Of a DNA stretch of 64,000 nt, positions 11,201-25,502 are shown piece after piece. The position numbers and the translations under genes are program-made. The stretch is from Chionis minor (lineage: Eukaryota; Chordata; Aves; Charadriiformes; Chionididae): contig VZSF01000114.1 in the NCBI GenBank assembly GCA_013398295.1, positions 357,092 to 421,091 on the forward strand, read 5' to 3'. Numbering within the stretch: the first letter of the stretch is position 1; each line of letters begins with the position of its first letter. Below the pieces are notes generated by a model that worked only from the letters and a program-made list of their open reading frames with translations, made no database searches and had not been told where the DNA came from.

Positions 11201-14200
11201 CTATCATATTTGTTTTCTTGCCCTACCTGCTGTACATCATTGTGACATATTCTTTTGCTAAAAGACTTCTAGAGGGAAATATTAAGTTTTCTTTCCTTCA
11301 AGATTATGTGCTTGGAGACCTTGATTTTCAAAAGGGATACAAATCCTCCTTCAGTTTTAGGGCCTAGATATAGATGTGTTTGATTCTATAGGCCACTCGA
11401 GAACATATCTGGATTTGTTCCTTTTCTTATCTGTGGTCAGAATTCAAAGCACACAGTACACGAGACTGTAAGTCGCTACTTCTGGCTAATTAGCATGATT
11501 GCACATTGTCTGTCTTCCCATCACAAATGAGACATATAGAGAAGCCTACAAGCCCGATGGCTCCCTATGGGTTGTCGTGGCTCTGGTGTCTAGACTGATG
11601 TTAAAATGAAGAATCATTAGGCTTTGCACTGATGAGATGGTCTGGAACACCCAAGCCCGTGACATTTTAGGGTGTGCTTTCAAACCTGAGTGTTTGAAAA
11701 GCACGGGGTGTAATGTGCCCACGTCCTCGTGTGCCAGCAGACAGGCAGGGCGACGAGGCAGCCAGCTGGTAGTGGTGCCCACAATGCCCATGCCCCCTCC
11801 TCTTTTCAGCATGGAGCGCCTGAGATGATTTGGTGGACACCATATGCCTGGGAGGAAGCGGGGCTCCCCTCTGGCAGCTGCAAGGGGGTATGGGGTGGGA
11901 TGGGGCAGCACAAGGCAGCCCAGCAGCCCAGCCCCCTTCACTGGAGGGCATGAGCCGAGGTCCCTGAGGGGACAGGGCTGGGGGGCTGGTGCTGTGCTCT
12001 GTCCCTGTTATAGACCAAGGCCCCACCAGAGAGAGAAAATAAGCTGTGAGATGGTGCTGCGTCTGTGAGGTCATTGGGAAGGTGGGAAACAGGCATCCCC
12101 ACAAACTCCAGGATCCCTGTGCCCACTTGCCAGCCTCTCCAGATGAGCATGGACCTCAGCGGCTCGCTGTCCATAGCCCCCGTGACCTCGTGTCTCCTTC
12201 TGCTTACCCACAGCCCTCTACCACCAAAACCTGAGTTTCACCACTGGCTGGAAGGAGACCTGCTAGCTCTTAGGATAGCGACGTTCAGTTTTTGTCTAAA
12301 CCACCAAGAAATCTTTGAACTGGTGCCGCTGGTGAAGCATTTCTCTAACTCTTATGTGACGCTATTGTTACCTTGCCTGGCCCCTGTTTGCAGGTTGACT
12401 TATCAGACCCATCAGGTGGAAACACCAATGGTCCAAGAAACGTGGTTTCAGTGTGATGATTCGGCTGACGGAACACCCAGTTTATGCGGCACGCTATAAG
12501 TCTGAAGAGGATGAAATGACTGAGTAAGTTCTGGCTACTCATAAATTTTGCAAAGGGAGTAGGGGAGGCTAGGTAGGCCTGGGCAGCAGTTAAAAGGAAC
12601 AACAAGAGAAGAACTATTGATGGGCAGCGCAAAGGTGTCGGTTTGCTCATTTATTTGATTTTCCTGTACCGTTTCCTGCCTAGTTTGCATTGGGCCCAGT
12701 GTGGATTCATGAAATTTGAATGAGTTTACAATATTTTTCAGATAAGATCTGACCTTGTGCAGAAAAAAAAAAGATAAGATGTAGTATTCAATTATGCAAG
12801 AATGGGGAGAAAGTACAGAGCAGCTGACTCAAGGCAAATAGACTGTGTTGGAGAACGCTGTGGTGCTGCCGATCTGTCTTTTAATGATTATTTATTAAGA
12901 ACAGACAATATGTGAGTTCTCCCTTTCTGGCTTCTCTTCAGCTATATGCCATCAATAGAGGAAGGCTAACAACTGTGGTTTTGGGGATAGAAGTATATCG
13001 GGAGCACGCTAGCGGCCACAAAGAGACAGAAGAATAGTGTGGGTATGGAAAAAATACTGTGTTTAAATTTTCTGTGATGAAAAATCCACAGATTTGAATG
13101 CTGCCGTTCCTATTGATTCTCGTTGACTTCCTTGAGAAAGAGATGCAGTCAGAGACGTGGAGTTTGATTTTATGTGGCTAAATGTGTAAGCAAAGCTATC
13201 ACTGGCTTTTCAAGGCAAAAACTCAGTTACTGGGATTTTGACATCACTTTCTATTTTCTCAGAATTATTTTAAGATTTAGTATCATCCCTGCATTTCCCC
13301 AATATCCTTTTTATCTTCACTGTTTTTTTTTCCTTTCTAGAGAAAGCATCACTAAAGTATATTTTACCTTCTTTTTCTGCTTTTTTCACCATTCCACTTA
13401 TTTCTTCCCTCATCTGTTAATCTCCTTTCTCTCCTTGCATGCTTTCTCTTCTTTCATTTGCCCCTTTTTGTCTCTGCCATGCAAGCTCCCCCACTTTTAG
13501 ATTAATAGGTCAGCAACAAACAGTCCACAGTTTTATATGGCCTGTCTTCTGCAGTAAAGAAAATGAGCCTTTCAGTTTGTAAATAAAAATGTTCTTGATA
13601 ACTTTGAATTACTTTTTCTAGCAGTTTGAAACAGTCAGAAAGGATGTCTGAGGTGGGCTTGTGAGGAAGATGATTCTGCAATGGCAGATGCTGTGATGTA
13701 TATGACATTCTCCATTCTGAAAAAGTTAAAGAAGACATGCTTAAAGAAGGCATTTGATGGAGCTGGACATACCAAAAATCTAATACAGTGGGTCTTGCTA
13801 TCAAGTGCTGCTTGCAACACAAAAATTTATAGTGTTCAGTTACTAAACCCTTTGTCTCCACATAAGTCACAGGGAAATTTATAGAACTACCTCCATGTAA
13901 TGAGATCATCAAAAGACCTGAGTACATCCAGAAAAACAACTTTCCTTCCGCTTCAAAATTTGCTTGCTGAAGGACCTTGCCAGTTCTCTGCCGTCAGTTT
14001 GTTACATGACACAAACAATGTCTGCTGGTCTGTCCGGCATCCCTAAATTTCATGACAGAGGTGAACTGAAAGTTCCCCACACAAGCGTTTAATTCTTTGT
14101 TCCAAAGAGCAGAAGGAGAGCTTTTCCTGTCAGTCTGTGTACTGTACCCTACCATTCTCTTTGACCTGAAATGGGGGAGGCTTCCAGTACGGTGGTAGTT

Positions 14201-14301
14201 TCCTTCAGGTAGGGACCATTAAAATGAGATTTGAGACTAAGGTCACAATCCATTTCCTACCACTTGTGTGCAAACCAAGTGTAAGGATATATATAATACA
14301 C

Positions 14302-14358
14302 AGTTGGACTCAACGACCTTACAGGTCTTTTCCAACTGAGGTTGTATGATTCTACGAT
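14302..14358 (+). mobile_element. CR1 LINE 3' tail
   Basis: A short remnant with the typical CR1 end: GTTGGACTCAACGACCTTAC, then AGGTCTTTTCCAACT, ending TATGATTCTACGAT. Only the terminal 57 bp or so remain. Confidence 0.85.
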
Positions 14359-17300
14359 AATGGTGAATGAGAACAGCTCAGCCAAAACTATAGAAGATAG
14401 GGGGGACATAAGTGGCAGTAATGGGGTGCCTGGAGGAATGATTCTTCTGTTTCCATGGTTGATCTTGCTTCCCTTCAGCCAGCTTATTTGGAAAGAGGGT
14501 GCCCAAGAGGGCCCCTAGTTTGGCACCGGTAATTCCCACTGGCCAGCTTAATCTAGACCCCCGCATCGGATTCAGATGCTCATGTTAGGAGGTTAGCCCC
14601 CTCCACTGCATCAGTGGAGAGAGAGATCCCGCAGAGCCTGTTGAAAGCAGGACCTTAATCCAGCTTGAAGGAATCTTTGTGTTGAGGATAAAAGGAATCT
14701 GGTGGGACACTTGCCTCAGGTAGGTGGCATGAATACTCAATTGTGGAGCAAAGCAACTGCAGCGAAAAAGCACTCACCTAAAGCTGTGCTAACATAATTT
14801 TGAATAATGAATACGTGAGAGGAAACCAATTTGCTTTTAGAGATCCCACAAACAGAAAAAAAAAATCATCAGATAAATTATTCATTGTGAATTATTTGCA
14901 CAGGTTGATAGGAACTCATTAAACACTGAAAGACTGATTTGCAAGAAAGAAATGGAGAAAGTCTTTAGTCTGTTATTTCTCTTCTCCTAAACTTCCAGTA
15001 ATTGTCTATCCAGCAAACGAATTTGTCTCTTTCTTCTGCTTTTATTCCGTACTTCCTGGACTATCCTTACTGAATGTTTTATGGCAGAGTTTTTCTGTGA
15101 GCCAAAGAACTTGAATTTCACAGCTACATATTAAAGTGCATCAGAAAACAGTAGAAGACATCACATTTTCCTTACTTACTTGTGGCTGAATTGCTACAAA
15201 TTTTTAAATTGCCATACTTAAAAGTATTAGCTACAGATACATAAATCTCCTATTTTTTTTAAACACGTCCTAGCCTCTACAGGCCAAGAATCCAGCTTTT
15301 ACATTAAGTAATATGACAAGCAATTCTAGGTGCCTCTGTTTCTGAATACACAATCTGAGCCAATTTAAAGGGACGTAGCTTGGGGCAACTTCAATTGCTA
15401 TACTATAGTTGAGTTGGAAAATACCGGATTTTTGTAGAAAAAGGGCTGAATCAGTATCTAGGTTGTTTCAAGCAGTTTTTTGTGTAACCTGTTCTTTAAA
15501 CCCTGCTAAAGATGGTTGCACAGCCAGCCTAGGCAGCATATTCCCAGTGCATGCCTATTCTTGGAATTAGGATATGCATATTGAATTATACGTGCCGCAA
15601 ATTAAGCTGATTTTGTCTCGTCCCACCTTAAGGGGACACGGGAAACATTTGATACCTGTCCTTATATATCCTTTTCATACAGAAAAGTGTTACTGTGGCT
15701 CTCCTCAAATTCATCTCTACTAGACTAAGCAGGCTTTCCAGCAGAAGGTGTATTTTCCTGTCTCCTTGTTCTAACTCAATTCTGTACTCTTTCCAAGTGC
15801 CATGCCCACAGTGTTCAGCTGAAGACTCCTCAGCTCCAAGGAGAACAGAAGAAAAAAAAGCCTTCTACATCTCCCGTATGTTATTCTTTTAATAAATAGG
15901 CAAAGGATTAGACATGGTGGCTTTGTTGCACAGCTGTAGTTTTTACTCACGGTGAAGCAGTGACCAAGTGCAACCTCAGAAGCTCTTCTGCAGAACTGCT
16001 GTTAAACCAGTTTTTTCACATCTTGTGTTTGCACCACTAATTTCTCTTTCCCCTGTGGATTTGCCTTTTCTGAATTTCTTACTGTTGATTTCACATCATT
16101 CTTCCAATAGGTCAAGCGCATTTTGACTTCAGTTCTCATCCTTTGAAATTCTGCAGTCCTTCCTGACTTACGCAGGCAATATTTTGTTAATATACTGTTC
16201 CTTCCACTACCCATAATGGTAGTAGTGAAAACATTGAATAGAGCTGGCCCTGGAAAGCCCATGCGGGATCTCCCTTTCACATGTCTGCTAAGGGGAACAT
16301 TGAGTGAGCAAAATATAAGCATACACACATATACAGTGCAAATGTGCAGCGAGAGAGTACAGAGATGGAGTTGAAATTAGATGTGATAATTCCTATTGCG
16401 CCACGATAACTCTGGGATTTGAACACAATTAAATGTCATAGTCCCTTCCCCCTCCCGCCCCCCGCAAATAGTGCCAATAGTGGAACTGTAATTGCTTTGT
16501 ATTCAAAGCACAGATCAAAAATACTACCACCGCAAAAAATACTATGATTCCATAGCTATTGAAAAAAATAATGACATGGCCTCTCCACATACGATTTAAT
16601 TCTAGCACTCATTGTACTTACACTAGACTCACAGTACACTATTTGTAAAAATCAGTAGCATACTTGTCCCTTGCTCCCTCAGCAGTATTTTGGATATCAG
16701 TCATTAGATCATCTTTCTTTCTGTGGTTTGGTGAGGAAAGCAGAAAGCTGTTCATTTTGCTGGAATTACAGATTGCTTTCCTTTGCCAGTGGAAGTTGTG
16801 ATGGCTTAAGCTGGAGAGGAATGGGCTGAGATCACCCTTTTGCATTGGAATATCTTATGTGCGTGTGTGTGAGATAAATGCGGCTGGGAATAAATGAGGA
16901 GCGAGAAGGAAGATGGCAGTGCAGGAGGGCATGGTGCCAGGAAAACCTTTCTCTACAGAAAGGCAGAGCTGCCTGGAAATGTGCTTTGTCACTCCCAGAG
17001 GAGAGGGGGACAGTCCTGCTGGACGTCTGCGAAGCAGTGCCTTCGCGTGTCTTGGAGACTTGGTGGGACAATCTGTGGATCCAAACTTTCAGGAGCCTGG
17101 CTTTCTGCAGAGCTGTGCCTCACCTCCCAGTTCTTAGGGCACGCTGGAGATTTACCTGTTCTCCAACCATACGCGGAAGACTTTTTTTCCCCCTTTCGCT
17201 TTCCCATGGGCTTTGTGGCCAAGGAGAAAGCCCAGGTGTGAGAAATCCTTCGCTGCTTCATTACCGGCACAAGGGACCGTAAACACATTTTCACTGGAAA

Positions 17301-17605
17301 AACGCAGCCCTTTAAGCAGTGACCTAGTTAAGGCTCCTACGTCTGCAGAAATTTGGTTTTCCCACCTAGGCAGCTCCTAGCTAACCCCTGGTAAGCTGTT
17401 CCTTCTCTCTGCCACTCTCTCTGGAAGGCTGTAGCTCTCTCTCTGCAGGTGTAATTCAATCAAACAGGCATTGCACATTCCTCGTCAGTCACTGCCTGGT
17501 CCCCCAGGCCCTGACGGAGTCATTGCCTACCCATCGGCCTCGCCAGGAAGTTGCGTAAATTGCTGCAGCCACACAATGGAGAGAGGGATATTTTTAAATG
17601 TGTGC

Positions 17606-17626
17606 TTTATTATTATTTTTTTTTTA
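17606..17626. repeat. T-rich tract
   Basis: TTATTATTATTTTTTTTTT, a short A/T simple repeat. Confidence 0.6.
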
Positions 17627-19202
17627 AACCTGTATAAATAAATACAAAATGACAAAGAGGTTCATGTTTACTAAACATTGCATTTGATTGTATGACATTA
17701 CACAGTGTGTGTCACAATAGTTCACCTTGTAATTGTGTCCTTTTAGCTGTTGGTGCATAATTCTATAACTCATAGGATACAGTTAGTCCTGAAGCTGCAT
17801 CCAGCCACCCTTTTAGTGGAACCCCTGAGTGCTTACAATTGCAAGAGTGTATTAGGGGAGCGTTTGAGCCAATTGGCCGAAATTGGGGAATTTCATCAGA
17901 GAGGTCTGGCATAGCAAAAGAATAAGCTAAGGGGAGGGGTGGGATAGATTCTTGAGAAAAGAAAAAGTATTAAAGCTTTGGAACATTTTTATTTCTGATT
18001 TTCTTCCCCTTAGTGGTTAACAGAAATAGATATATCTGAAGTAATCAAAGTCAGCAGAGATCACAGGTTCATTTAGGAATATGACTTTTTTCACGCTCAC
18101 TGAGAGCAGGCGAATGGACAAACCTTGCATGATCAGACTTTACCTGAATAGCTGGCTCATATTTTGATAAGGGTAAAAATATACTCAACCACTTGATGAA
18201 ATACTGATTCTCCAAACCACTTACCATCCTCACCCAGTGAAGGTCAACTGCCAAGGTTTTATAGACATGCTCTGGTCATGACTTGCTTGCTTGCTTCTTT
18301 AAATTGCGCTCCATGTGTTTTTCCACAATCATTCTCTCTAATTATCTTCAGAATGCTTGAATAGAGATACTTTACCTTCACATTTAGAGCTTATAAATGT
18401 ATTTGCTGGAAACAGATTTTGCATTCTGTTTGGCCTATTTAAAGCAAATTGTTGTTTTCAGGTAGATTTGAATTTTGCACAGATTTTTGCCATTATTCTG
18501 TAAAATACATATATTCCATATGCATTTAAGGAATGGGAGTAGCTGTAAAGGATGACCCTTGACTACTTGAGATCTATGGTTGGCCACCTAAGCATGGTTT
18601 ATATTTGCTTACTGGCTGACTTGATGTATATTAATGGGAACTGTGTCTAAAGAAAGCATTATGGATCTGGATGGTGTGTGAGCACCAGAAAACTGGTGAT
18701 ATTGCACATAAGTCATAACAGGAAATTAAGATGATCTTTGATGATCTTTCCCGGACTTTATTTTTCCTGGATTTTTTGGTAATATTTAGCCAGATTCTGC
18801 ATTCAAATCTGCATTTCCACATGCACGCTGGGTTTGCCTTCTTGATAAATGCTGCTCACTTGTGGCTCCATCTTCCCTGGACAGTGGAGTTAGAGCTCAA
18901 TAGCTCCCTTCCCTTCAGCAGCATTTTAAAATAAGCTTAGTGGGTATCTGACTTACGGGGAACTATTTACCACTTTGCTGTTCCATATAATGATTGTATC
19001 CAAACACTGCTTTGATACTGGAGATACTGCTGTTACCTGCGTCTGTGACCAGGCTGAGACCCTACAAAAGTCAGTCAGAAAATATGCATCTTTCCTCAGC
19101 TCACCTTCTGTCTCTCCCTTCCTGCACAGAAGCTTTTGTAAATGATTTTACATGCTTCAAATTTGTCAGACTCAGTAAGACTTTCTTATCAGATAAAGGT
19201 AA

Positions 19203-19227
19203 TTTTTTTTTTTTTTTTAAAAAAAAG
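19203..19227. repeat. T run followed by A run
   Basis: A run of T passing directly into a run of A, forming a small low-complexity A/T tract that can fold on itself. Confidence 0.75.
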
Positions 19228-20769
19228 ACCACCAAGTATTTTCTGCTGAAAATCTCAAATCCAGCAACTCTATCCTCCTCTCCTCCCCTTTCCAATGTTT
19301 TATTTCCACTGGGCAACATGTTTTGAAGCCAGCTGCTATACTCCGCTTGGAATATACTGAAAACCCATAGTTCTTCCTGGCTTAGGAGTGGAATATTGAG
19401 CACCTTTTGAAAATTTGGTAGTGGAAGATGAGGCTCAAAAAATCACTGCTAATTAAGCCTCATAAAATCAGCTGCCACTTAGCAAAAATAATGCGACTTT
19501 TACTTGCTTTCCAATTCTCTCCTTCCCGCTGTGGCCACCTTAATTTCCAAATGTACTAACAGAGGATAGAGATGGCAGATGCGGAAAACCTTCTGAGGTG
19601 CATGAAACCGTTCATATTTTAAAAGATTTGTTTGATCTAAACAAGTTCTCTTTCACCAAACATTTATCTCAATTAAACCTGCAATATGAGCCTCAGCTGG
19701 GCTGCGTGGCATGAAGCCAAAGGCTGAGGGCTACCAAGCACTGGAAAAGTGCAAGCGTAAGTATGCCTGGATGGCATCCATGGCGCTTCTACATCTTAGC
19801 ACATCTACAGGGTACCACAGAGGCCAATTTTTCCTATAAGCTTTTAAAGAACATTAAAAATATGAATGCCCTCTTTTGTACGTCTCTCTGACGAAGGAGT
19901 AATAAAGCTTTGCCCTGCAGTGGCTCGGGTATGGGTTGTTTCTCATTACACCCGTGATGGTCTGTGCTCACCTCTGTGTCCTAGGTCCTTGATCGCTTGG
20001 GCAGTGTCAGAGGGACCTTCTGCCTTAGAAAGTGGACTGACAAAACAAAACCCAGCTTTTGGCTTCAAGGGGAAGAGGGAAACAGTCATCGGGAATGTGA
20101 TGGGCTGTGCTTTGAACAAGCATTATTAGCTACAAGTCCCATGAAGTCAGTGGCAAGGTGTTGATGTACACAAAGAGTACATCATTGAAGTAGTTTTTCC
20201 ACCATTTTTTCTGTTTCTCCCTTACCCAGGCTCCACAGTTTAAAGCTCTGTTGGTTGCAGCTGTCAATAATTTAAAACTCTTACCTTATTTTCAGCCTGG
20301 TGCTGGAACAGACCACCTGAAGAGCTCTCCAGGGCTGTGAGTACATTTGGGAGTTATTCTGTGTAGGATTTTATGGAGTTCTCTACGATAAATTTAGGAA
20401 TTTTTCACCTCAGTCAACATTTGTCTCCTTTGTCTTTCCAGTTTCCAATATGTATTTGTAATTTCTACCTATGAAATGTTCCCCATAAGCTTATTATGTG
20501 CTTCACACTTCAAACATTTTGCATTCTGAGATCTTGGCTTTTGAAGCACACACTGGGCAAAATAAGGAACTTACTGATGTTAGCAATCCTTTCCGTAATT
20601 CTGAAGTCACATATCTCAGCTCCAAATTTCCCCCTTTCTAAGCCCAATTCTTTTAACCTTTTCCTGTAAATTAGATTCTTCAGCCTTGGTGTCACCACCG
20701 ACTGTGAGGCAATAACTCTTCCTTTGACAGAGAGGTTTGGAGAGTGCCGAATGAGTAGTTTAAATGGTG

Positions 20770-20791
20770 TTCTCTCTCTCTCCCTCTCTTT
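20770..20791. repeat. (TC)n microsatellite
   Basis: TCTCTCTCTCTCCCTCTCTT, an imperfect dinucleotide repeat. Confidence 0.85.
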
Positions 20792-20988
20792 ACTCTCCCC
20801 ATTTCTGCAACTTCCATATTATAAATCTGCTGTATAGCATCCACACAAGTGGTGATATTAATTATAATATGATGTTCTGACACTGAACTCTGAATGTTTT
20901 TCCTTTCTAGATCTAATAATATATGTTATGTCACTCATATACATCAGAGGTATGTCAGAGCAGCAAAATGTTGTTGGCTTTCATACAA

Positions 20989-21512
20989 TAATAGAATCAT
21001 AGAATAGTTTAGGTTGGAAGGGACCTTTAAGATCATCTAGTTCCAACGTCCCTGCTGTGGACAAGGACACCTCCCACTAGACCAGGTTGCTCAAAGCCCC
21101 ATCCAACTTGACCTTGAACACTTCCAGGGATGGGGCCTCCACAGCTTCCCTGGGCACTTCCAGTGTCTCAAAACCCTCAGAGTGAAAAATTTCTTCCAGA
21201 TATCTAATCTAAATCTCCCCTCCTCCAGTTTGAAGCCATCACCCCTCGTCCTATCACTACATGCCCTTGTAAAAAGTCCCTCCCCAGCTTTCCTGTAGGC
21301 CCCCTTCAGATATTGGAAGGCTGCTGTAAGGTCTCCCTGGAGCCTTCTCTTCTCCAGGCTAAACAGCCCCAACTCTCTCAGCCTGTGCTCATAGCAGAGG
21401 TGCTCCAGACCTCTCATCATCTTCATGGCCCTTCTCTGGACCCGCCCCAACAGGTCCGTGTCCTTTTTATGTTGGAGGCCCTAGAGCTGAACGCAGTATT
21501 CCACCTTCCACT
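20989..21512 (-). mobile_element. CR1 LINE copy, 3' end with ORF2 C-terminus
   Basis: The longest CR1 copy in the window (about 524 bp), on the minus strand: the inverted octamer tail ATAGAATCATAGAAT is at 20989-21005 and the truncated 5' end near 21512. On the minus strand it encodes the conserved C-terminal part of the CR1 reverse-transcriptase ORF, including [40 protein letters not shown] and [20 protein letters not shown]. The frame departs from the family after LRVLRHW (around 21165), so it is broken there; the endonuclease and catalytic RT domains are missing. It is a dead, 5'-truncated insertion, and the well-preserved reading frame suggests it is younger than the other copies. Confidence 0.96.
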
Positions 21513-24500
21513 AAGATCCAAGCTATTGACAGAAATGGCTCCCATCAGAGGGGATAATGAGCAGGAATAAACCTGAATGCCAGGAGAGGCTGAGCAGAAT
21601 CCCACCTCTTTTGCAGCCAGGGCTACAGTATATGGATTGGTAAAACTATCAATAGATAAGTCTGGAACAGCTTACGATAGCATGCTGAGAGGAAAGAAAA
21701 GAGAAAAATTCAATTGCAGGTGTTCTTGACTTAGGAATCACCTTAAGAGAGCCTGTATTTCCCACTTCCCGCTGTAGGTAATGTGCCTGAAGGCTCACTT
21801 TACCCAGAAAGAAATTGTTCGTATCTTCAAAAGAAAAAAAAAAGAATCCCTCCATCACATGAGTATTTTATCAGGATGGTATGGCTATTTCAGAAACATT
21901 AAAAGTCAGTTGCTCTTCTCTAAGAATTGTAGTAAAAAAGAGGGAGGGTCCATTTGTTACTTTTCAGTAAGTTATGAACCAGAATCTATTTGAACGATCT
22001 CTTTTTCTGTATGATATTGTATAAATATATCATGCTAAAGTCTCCAGCTCTGGGCTCCAGATTAGTTTATGAATCTACCTTTTATTCCAAAGCAATGAGG
22101 TTCTCAGTCTATATTTGAATTCATGCAATTAGGCAGCTGTGAATTTTTTTTCCATACATGGACAGACCCTTTCTTTTGTTTGACAGCCATATTATACATT
22201 ACAGCTGCAAATCTTATATATGCTCATATGATTTTGCTCACTCCTCATTCTACCTTAGACCTTCCTTGCCTTTGCAACTCAGTTTCTATATTAATTCTCT
22301 CCCATCCACCTGACAAAATAAAACCTGAGTATTTTCCTTAACAGCTCTGCATTTCTGCAGCTAGTTTCTTTGTTCCTAAACTCCTTGCCAACTTCCCTGT
22401 TGCTCCCCCTGCACCCCCTCCAGCTGATTCATTACTAATTTCAGGACAGCTAAGCCATTCTTCCTACCAGCTTTCAACTATGTTTCTGGGTTGGCTTTTC
22501 CTCCTCTTTATATGAAGCTAACTTGAGTTGGGTGTATAAAAATACATAACTGGTATGGGGGTGTATGCACTATATATATATTAGCAAGGCATCTCATTTT
22601 TCTGAATACAGCTGACAAATATGAAATAATTTTTACTTGTAGCATCAGTGAACAGATTGCTTATTATGAAAAATAATCAGTATGTGAAGGCATTTTTTTT
22701 TTCCAAATTGTGTTTTCTGGCATCAGTTTGTTTGTATACACTTAAAATTTTGTTTCCAGCAAATTTCACCTGTACAACTCAGTAATTTCTAGGAAGGTAA
22801 GTGTCAGTCTTGCTCAAAAGTATGTCTGTTCACAGAGTAGATCATATTTAAGGGGATTGAGTGTGGCTGAAGAGAATCAGAATATAATATTCTGCATTTC
22901 TTTGTAACATACTCTATTGTATATAGTCCAGATACCCAGCTGCTAGTGTCTTTAACATGATTTTTACATTTACCATCTCTATACATTTTCAAGAGGACTT
23001 TCATTTCCACTGATGGACTATCAGATGTCTTATTCCCCTGTTCTTTCTAGCTAGGTGCTTGGCCTATATTTCAGTTATTCTCTGCCAGTAAACTGAAATC
23101 AGCAAAACAAATCTCCTCAGAAAGTTCTATATTGCCATTACCCTTTACCTGTTTAAGTGACATTTACAGGATGAATGCAAATGCGAGCACACTTCACTGT
23201 TTTGAGTCCGTAATCCTGCCGAGTTCTGCGTGCAAATTAGTTGTACAAATAAGGAAATGTGGTATTTTGGAATTACAATATTCTGATTTGTATGCAGCAG
23301 TGCAAGAATTGCACGTGGAATTGATGTGCTGTTTGTGAACATTTGTTGGGATCAACTGCATTCCTTGATAACCTAAAAATCAGACTTAACATGCCTCTAT
23401 TCTGAAGGTATACATACAAATGAATTTATAGAATAAAACGTACTGATGATACATTTGGAAAGCCTGATTTTTGCAAATTAGGTCTATGGAGAATTCCACA
23501 AACAGCTCTTGCTAATGTAGACAAATGAGGCACACCAGCCTTGTACTGGAGTTTTGCTCTTTGAGTTCCTGTGCGATGCTTAGACGTAGCCTCTCTTACA
23601 TTAGATTAGCAATTAGAAAATGGATATAATTTGATATTCTGTTTCAGCCAGAATTTCTGCCAACAGTGCTTGTCAGTCCTGAATTTAAGGCAATGTGAGA
23701 AAGAATGACTGGAAGAGACAAGGCCAGGATTTATAACAGGTGACACAAGCCACCTTTAAATTGCAGACCCAAACTTCCCATTAAAGTTGCCAAAAGCCCT
23801 TGGCAGCCAAAGGCCACCAGCTCTCAGGCCTGCTGCTGTTCGCAGTGACTCAGGCTTGGGTCTGGCTCACCTACTTTTCAGAGTAAATTGATTTTTGTCT
23901 CATTGCTGCAACCAGGGGTGACAGAGCAGCTATAACCATCACCCTTGTCACTTGGTGTGGTGGCTTGCTTCTCCGTCAAAGCAGTTGATCCAGGTGGGCC
24001 TAGAGGTGTGCTGCTTCCCTTCCCCAAAACATTGGGAAAAGGTGTAAATGGGTGGTCTACTTGAGTGCAGAAAGAGGATGATAGACCACAGACATCAGAA
24101 GATCCTGGGGCAGCGGCTGGGGAGCTGGAGAGGTGGGTCTCTCAGTGATGATGGGACTTCCTAACTTTGTGGTGTTGGTAAGGAAATTTTTAATAGTAAT
24201 AATTCTGTGTAATAGCAATATTTTGGGTCTACTGACCAGATCTCAGTAGGTCTAGTTCTTGTCCTAGCAGATAACACTAGTTTTTGGTCAAATCAATTTG
24301 AGATTTTTACCTTAGCTGCTCTTTGCCTGCTCAGGCTGGGGTTCTGCTACTGGATTAACTGGAATTTCCCCCCTCCCCGTCCCTGAAAAAAAAAAGGACT
24401 TGGATCTCAATAACATGGAATAGATGTGAAGCGAATGCATTTTCCCTGTGCTTGCTGATGAGCGGTTGTGCAGCCTGTGACAAGAGGGGCTACTGGGGAA

Positions 24501-25483
24501 GCAGTGTGCCCTTCAGCTTTGGGACATCACCGGCTCCGTCCTGCAGCAGGTGCCCCTGAACTGCTCCATCACGCAGCCTGATTATTTGGGTTAGGCCAGG
24601 TAAATTGGTTTGTTAGCTTGGTGATGGCATGGGACTTCTGTAGCAGTTTGGGAGCACAGGAAGCAAAGAGAGAGATAGCCATTTTATTTTAGGCTTATGC
24701 TATACATTGAGATTCATTATACAATTTTTTTCCCTAAATTAATACAAAAATAGTAAAAATAGGTTAAAAAAAGCCCAAACGGAAACCCCTGACATCTTGC
24801 AAGCCATTTATTTAACGCACAGATTAAGACTTCTTGGAGCTTTAATAACCTAGAATTATTTATGCGGCCCTTTTTTATTTTTTCTTTTTCCCAAATTAAA
24901 AAAAGGTGATGACTTGCAGAACGCCAGCTACATCAGACCGATTCGTGCCTGTGAAGTGGCTGCCCCAGGCAGCCGCAGGTGATGCTGAGGTGCTCCCTCT
25001 CCAGGCAGGAAGCTGTGCCAGGACCATGGCGGGGCGAGTGGCGGCACGTTGGGGCACACCACTCTGTCCCAACCTATGGGCAGGAATACATCTTCGAATC
25101 CCCTTCTGGGATGCCTTTGCCACGTTTTTCTCAAAAAAAAAACCCCAACCCCAAACCCTAAAGTTCTCCCTTGCGCTTTCCTGACAGCAGATGGGTTTCA
25201 CAAGGGCTCCCTGGGGGGCCCACAACCCGCCACGATTTGGAGTTAAAGTTCCCCCCTGTTTTCCAACGAGGCTGGAGAGGGGGCGAGGGGGAGTAAGGTT
25301 TCCCCTGCCCCTGCCCTGGGCTGGGGTCCCTGGGGGTGCCTGGCAGCCATGGTGTGGTGCCTGGCCATGGATGGAGGATGCTGGTGGGGTGGGGGAAAGG
25401 GGCCTTCTCCCCTCCGCGTGTACCCTGGGAAGGGTATGCGAGCTCTGGTGTGCCCTGGGAAGGCTTTCTGATTTCAAAATATT

Positions 25484-25502
25484 TATAAATAAATAAATAA
25501 AT
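25484..25502. repeat. (AAAT)n microsatellite
   Basis: ATAAATAAATAAATAAAT, a short tetranucleotide repeat. Confidence 0.85.

Larger units (their letters stand above)
7439..20988. other. Intergenic 3' flank between CR1 copies, no gene seen
   Basis: No gene recognised. It holds a minisatellite (8203-8258), GC-richer patches around 8330-8480, 9540-9900 and 11640-12200, and a short CR1 tail (14302-14358). The longest frame in it (9373-9849 minus, 158 codons) has no recognisable domain and runs through the GC-rich patch. The rest is unique, mostly AT-rich sequence. Confidence 0.7.

Noticed and set aside
16540..16556. ATACTATGATTCCATAG, CR1-octamer-like
   Set aside because: No CR1 3' UTR words precede it, so a chance match is as likely.
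25131..25163. Telomere-like AACCCC/AACCCTAA words after an A run
   Set aside because: Only one partial CCCTAA unit is present; the rest is C/A-rich low complexity. Not an interstitial telomere array.
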